Positions 5,001-5,493 of a stretch of 5,493 nucleotides of DNA are shown piece after piece. The notes under the pieces are model-generated. The model was not told the DNA's origin and did not search any database. It saw nothing but the letters and a program-made list of their open reading frames with translations. Source of the DNA: Candidatus Caldarchaeum sp. (GTDB taxonomy: Archaea; Thermoproteota; Nitrososphaeria_A; Caldarchaeales; Caldarchaeaceae); NCBI GenBank assembly GCA_025054795.1, contig JANWZU010000154.1, positions 1-5,493 on the forward strand. Direction: 5' to 3'. The stretch's first letter is position 1, and each line of letters starts with the position of its first letter. Position numbers and translations under genes: made by a program.

Positions 5001-5007
5001 AAATAAA
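5001..5007 (-). promoter_or_regulatory. TATA box for the photolyase gene
   Basis: TTTATTT, read on the - strand, is centred 27 bp from the A of the ATG at 4977. In archaea this spacing puts the transcript start at or next to the start codon, so a leaderless mRNA is expected. It lies in the 55-bp gap between tRNA-Glu and the photolyase. Confidence 0.6.
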
Positions 5008-5027
5008 CCCGCTTCAAACACTCGTGG

Positions 5028-5031
5028 AAAA
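5028..5031 (-). terminator. Short T-run after tRNA-Glu
   Basis: TTTT on the - strand begins two bases past A73 of tRNA-Glu and precedes the photolyase promoter. It is short, so read-through into the photolyase gene is possible. Confidence 0.4.
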
Positions 5032-5032
5032 G

Positions 5033-5107
5033 TGCTCCGGCCGGGATTTGAACCCGGGTCTCGGGCTCGAGAGGCCCGCATACTTGACCGGACTATACTA
5101 CCGGAGC
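5033..5107 (-). tRNA. tRNA-Glu(CTC)
   Basis: Read on the - strand, the acceptor is GCTCCGG / CCGGAGC (5107-5101 with 5040-5034), with A73 at 5033 and no encoded CCA. The D arm starts TAGTATAGTCCGGTCAAG, the common archaeal tRNA-Glu pattern. The anticodon arm is CGGGC-CTCTCGA-GCCCG (5078-5062), giving anticodon CTC (5071-5069). The T arm is CCGGG-TTCAAAT-CCCGG. No intron is present. The AT-rich block at 5133-5146 upstream is a suitable TATA region. Confidence 0.96.
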
Positions 5108-5236
5108 TTTTTCCGTCTCTACTCTTCAACTCATTAATAAATATCTAAGCTTTGAATGTGAACGTTTCCCTCCGCTTTCTGCCGGATTGGTTGGTTATGC
5201 TTTTATCTTCGGATTACTTGGTTGGTTTGGTGGATT
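5108..5236. promoter_or_regulatory. Divergent promoter region between tRNA-Glu and the SIS-domain gene
   Basis: On the - strand, GATATTTATTAATG (5133-5146) lies about 26-39 bp before tRNA-Glu. On the + strand, TTTTAT (5201-5206) would start transcription near 5229, just before the TTG at 5237. GGTGGA at 5229-5234 could act as a weak ribosome binding site if the leader includes it. Nothing else was recognised in this 129-bp stretch. Confidence 0.55.
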
Positions 5237-5493
5237 TTGACCGAAACTGTGTGCAGCCTAGGATATGTTAACCGCATCTTTAACAACGTAAGCAGCGTGG
5301 CTTTGGACGAGCTGGAGCGGCTTCTACATGACATTCAGTCGGCTGGAGTGATAATACCGATCGGCGAGGGTAGGTCGAAAGGTGCTTTGAGCATAGCCGC
5401 TAGCGAAATGGCCAAGATGCGTGATGGAAAGATTGTGATCGACAGAGGGGATATAGGCTTCCCCGGCAGAGAGATAAGCGATGCAGCTCCTGT
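5237..5493 (+). CDS. SIS-domain protein, possible sugar-phosphate isomerase (5' part only)
   Basis: An open frame runs from TTG 5237 off the right edge (85 complete codons, one partial at the end). The N-terminus is helical-looking (ALDELERLLHDIQSAGV), followed by VIIPIGEGRSKGALSIAASEMAKMRDGKIVIDRGDIGFPGREI. The I-x-G-x-GRS turn after a hydrophobic strand and the following AxxxAxxMAKM helix match the first half of a SIS (sugar isomerase) domain, the fold of 6-phospho-3-hexuloisomerase, KpsF/GutQ and related regulators. The second phosphosugar-binding SGSG/T motif would lie beyond the window, so substrate and exact family remain open. TTG is chosen because TTTTAT at 5201-5206 places the transcript start near 5229. 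TTG 5222 and GTG 5249 are in-frame alternatives. Confidence 0.65.
   Translation, partial: MTETVCSLGYVNRIFNNVSSVALDELERLLHDIQSAGVIIPIGEGRSKGALSIAASEMAKMRDGKIVIDRGDIGFPGREISDAAP

Overview
This window looks archaeal. Three tRNA genes lack an encoded CCA. One of them carries two short introns outside the anticodon loop, at least one inside a textbook bulge-helix-bulge (BHB) motif. TATA-like boxes lie about 25-33 bp upstream of most genes, several genes appear leaderless, and TTG starts are common. The base composition is moderately GC-rich, and the intron-rich tRNA suggests a thermophilic lineage. An Aigarchaeota/Thaumarchaeota- or Thermoproteota-type genome is my guess only; nothing here settles it.

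Bases 1-2894 hold a histidine biosynthesis cluster with an unusual layout. The 3' part of hisF and all of hisI run on the + strand and are joined by a 4-base TTGA overlap. hisH lies on the - strand and meets hisI tail to tail with an 11-bp overlap. A 79-bp divergent promoter region separates hisH from hisG-hisB on the + strand, and hisG and hisB share a second TTGA overlap. HisF and HisH are the two subunits of imidazole-glycerol-phosphate synthase, HisI is PRA-CH, HisG is the committed enzyme and HisB is the dehydratase. One pathway is therefore spread over at least three transcription units here.

Bases 2895-3293 hold a small deazaflavin (F420)-type split-barrel protein with its own promoter. 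Bases 3300-3607 hold divergent tRNA genes: tRNA-Leu(CAG) on the - strand, 146 bp long with two introns, and tRNA-Ala(CGC) on the + strand. A class II DNA photolyase (3589-4977, - strand) converges on tRNA-Ala, and its stop codon falls inside the tRNA T-loop. tRNA-Glu(CTC) follows on the - strand (5033-5107). A 129-bp divergent promoter region then leads to the 5' part of a SIS-domain gene that runs off the right edge.

The most notable feature is the tRNA-Leu gene, with introns in the D-loop and in the variable arm and none at the canonical 37/38 site. The photolyase/tRNA-Ala overlap and the inverted hisH come next. I found no CRISPR array, insertion sequence or phage gene.
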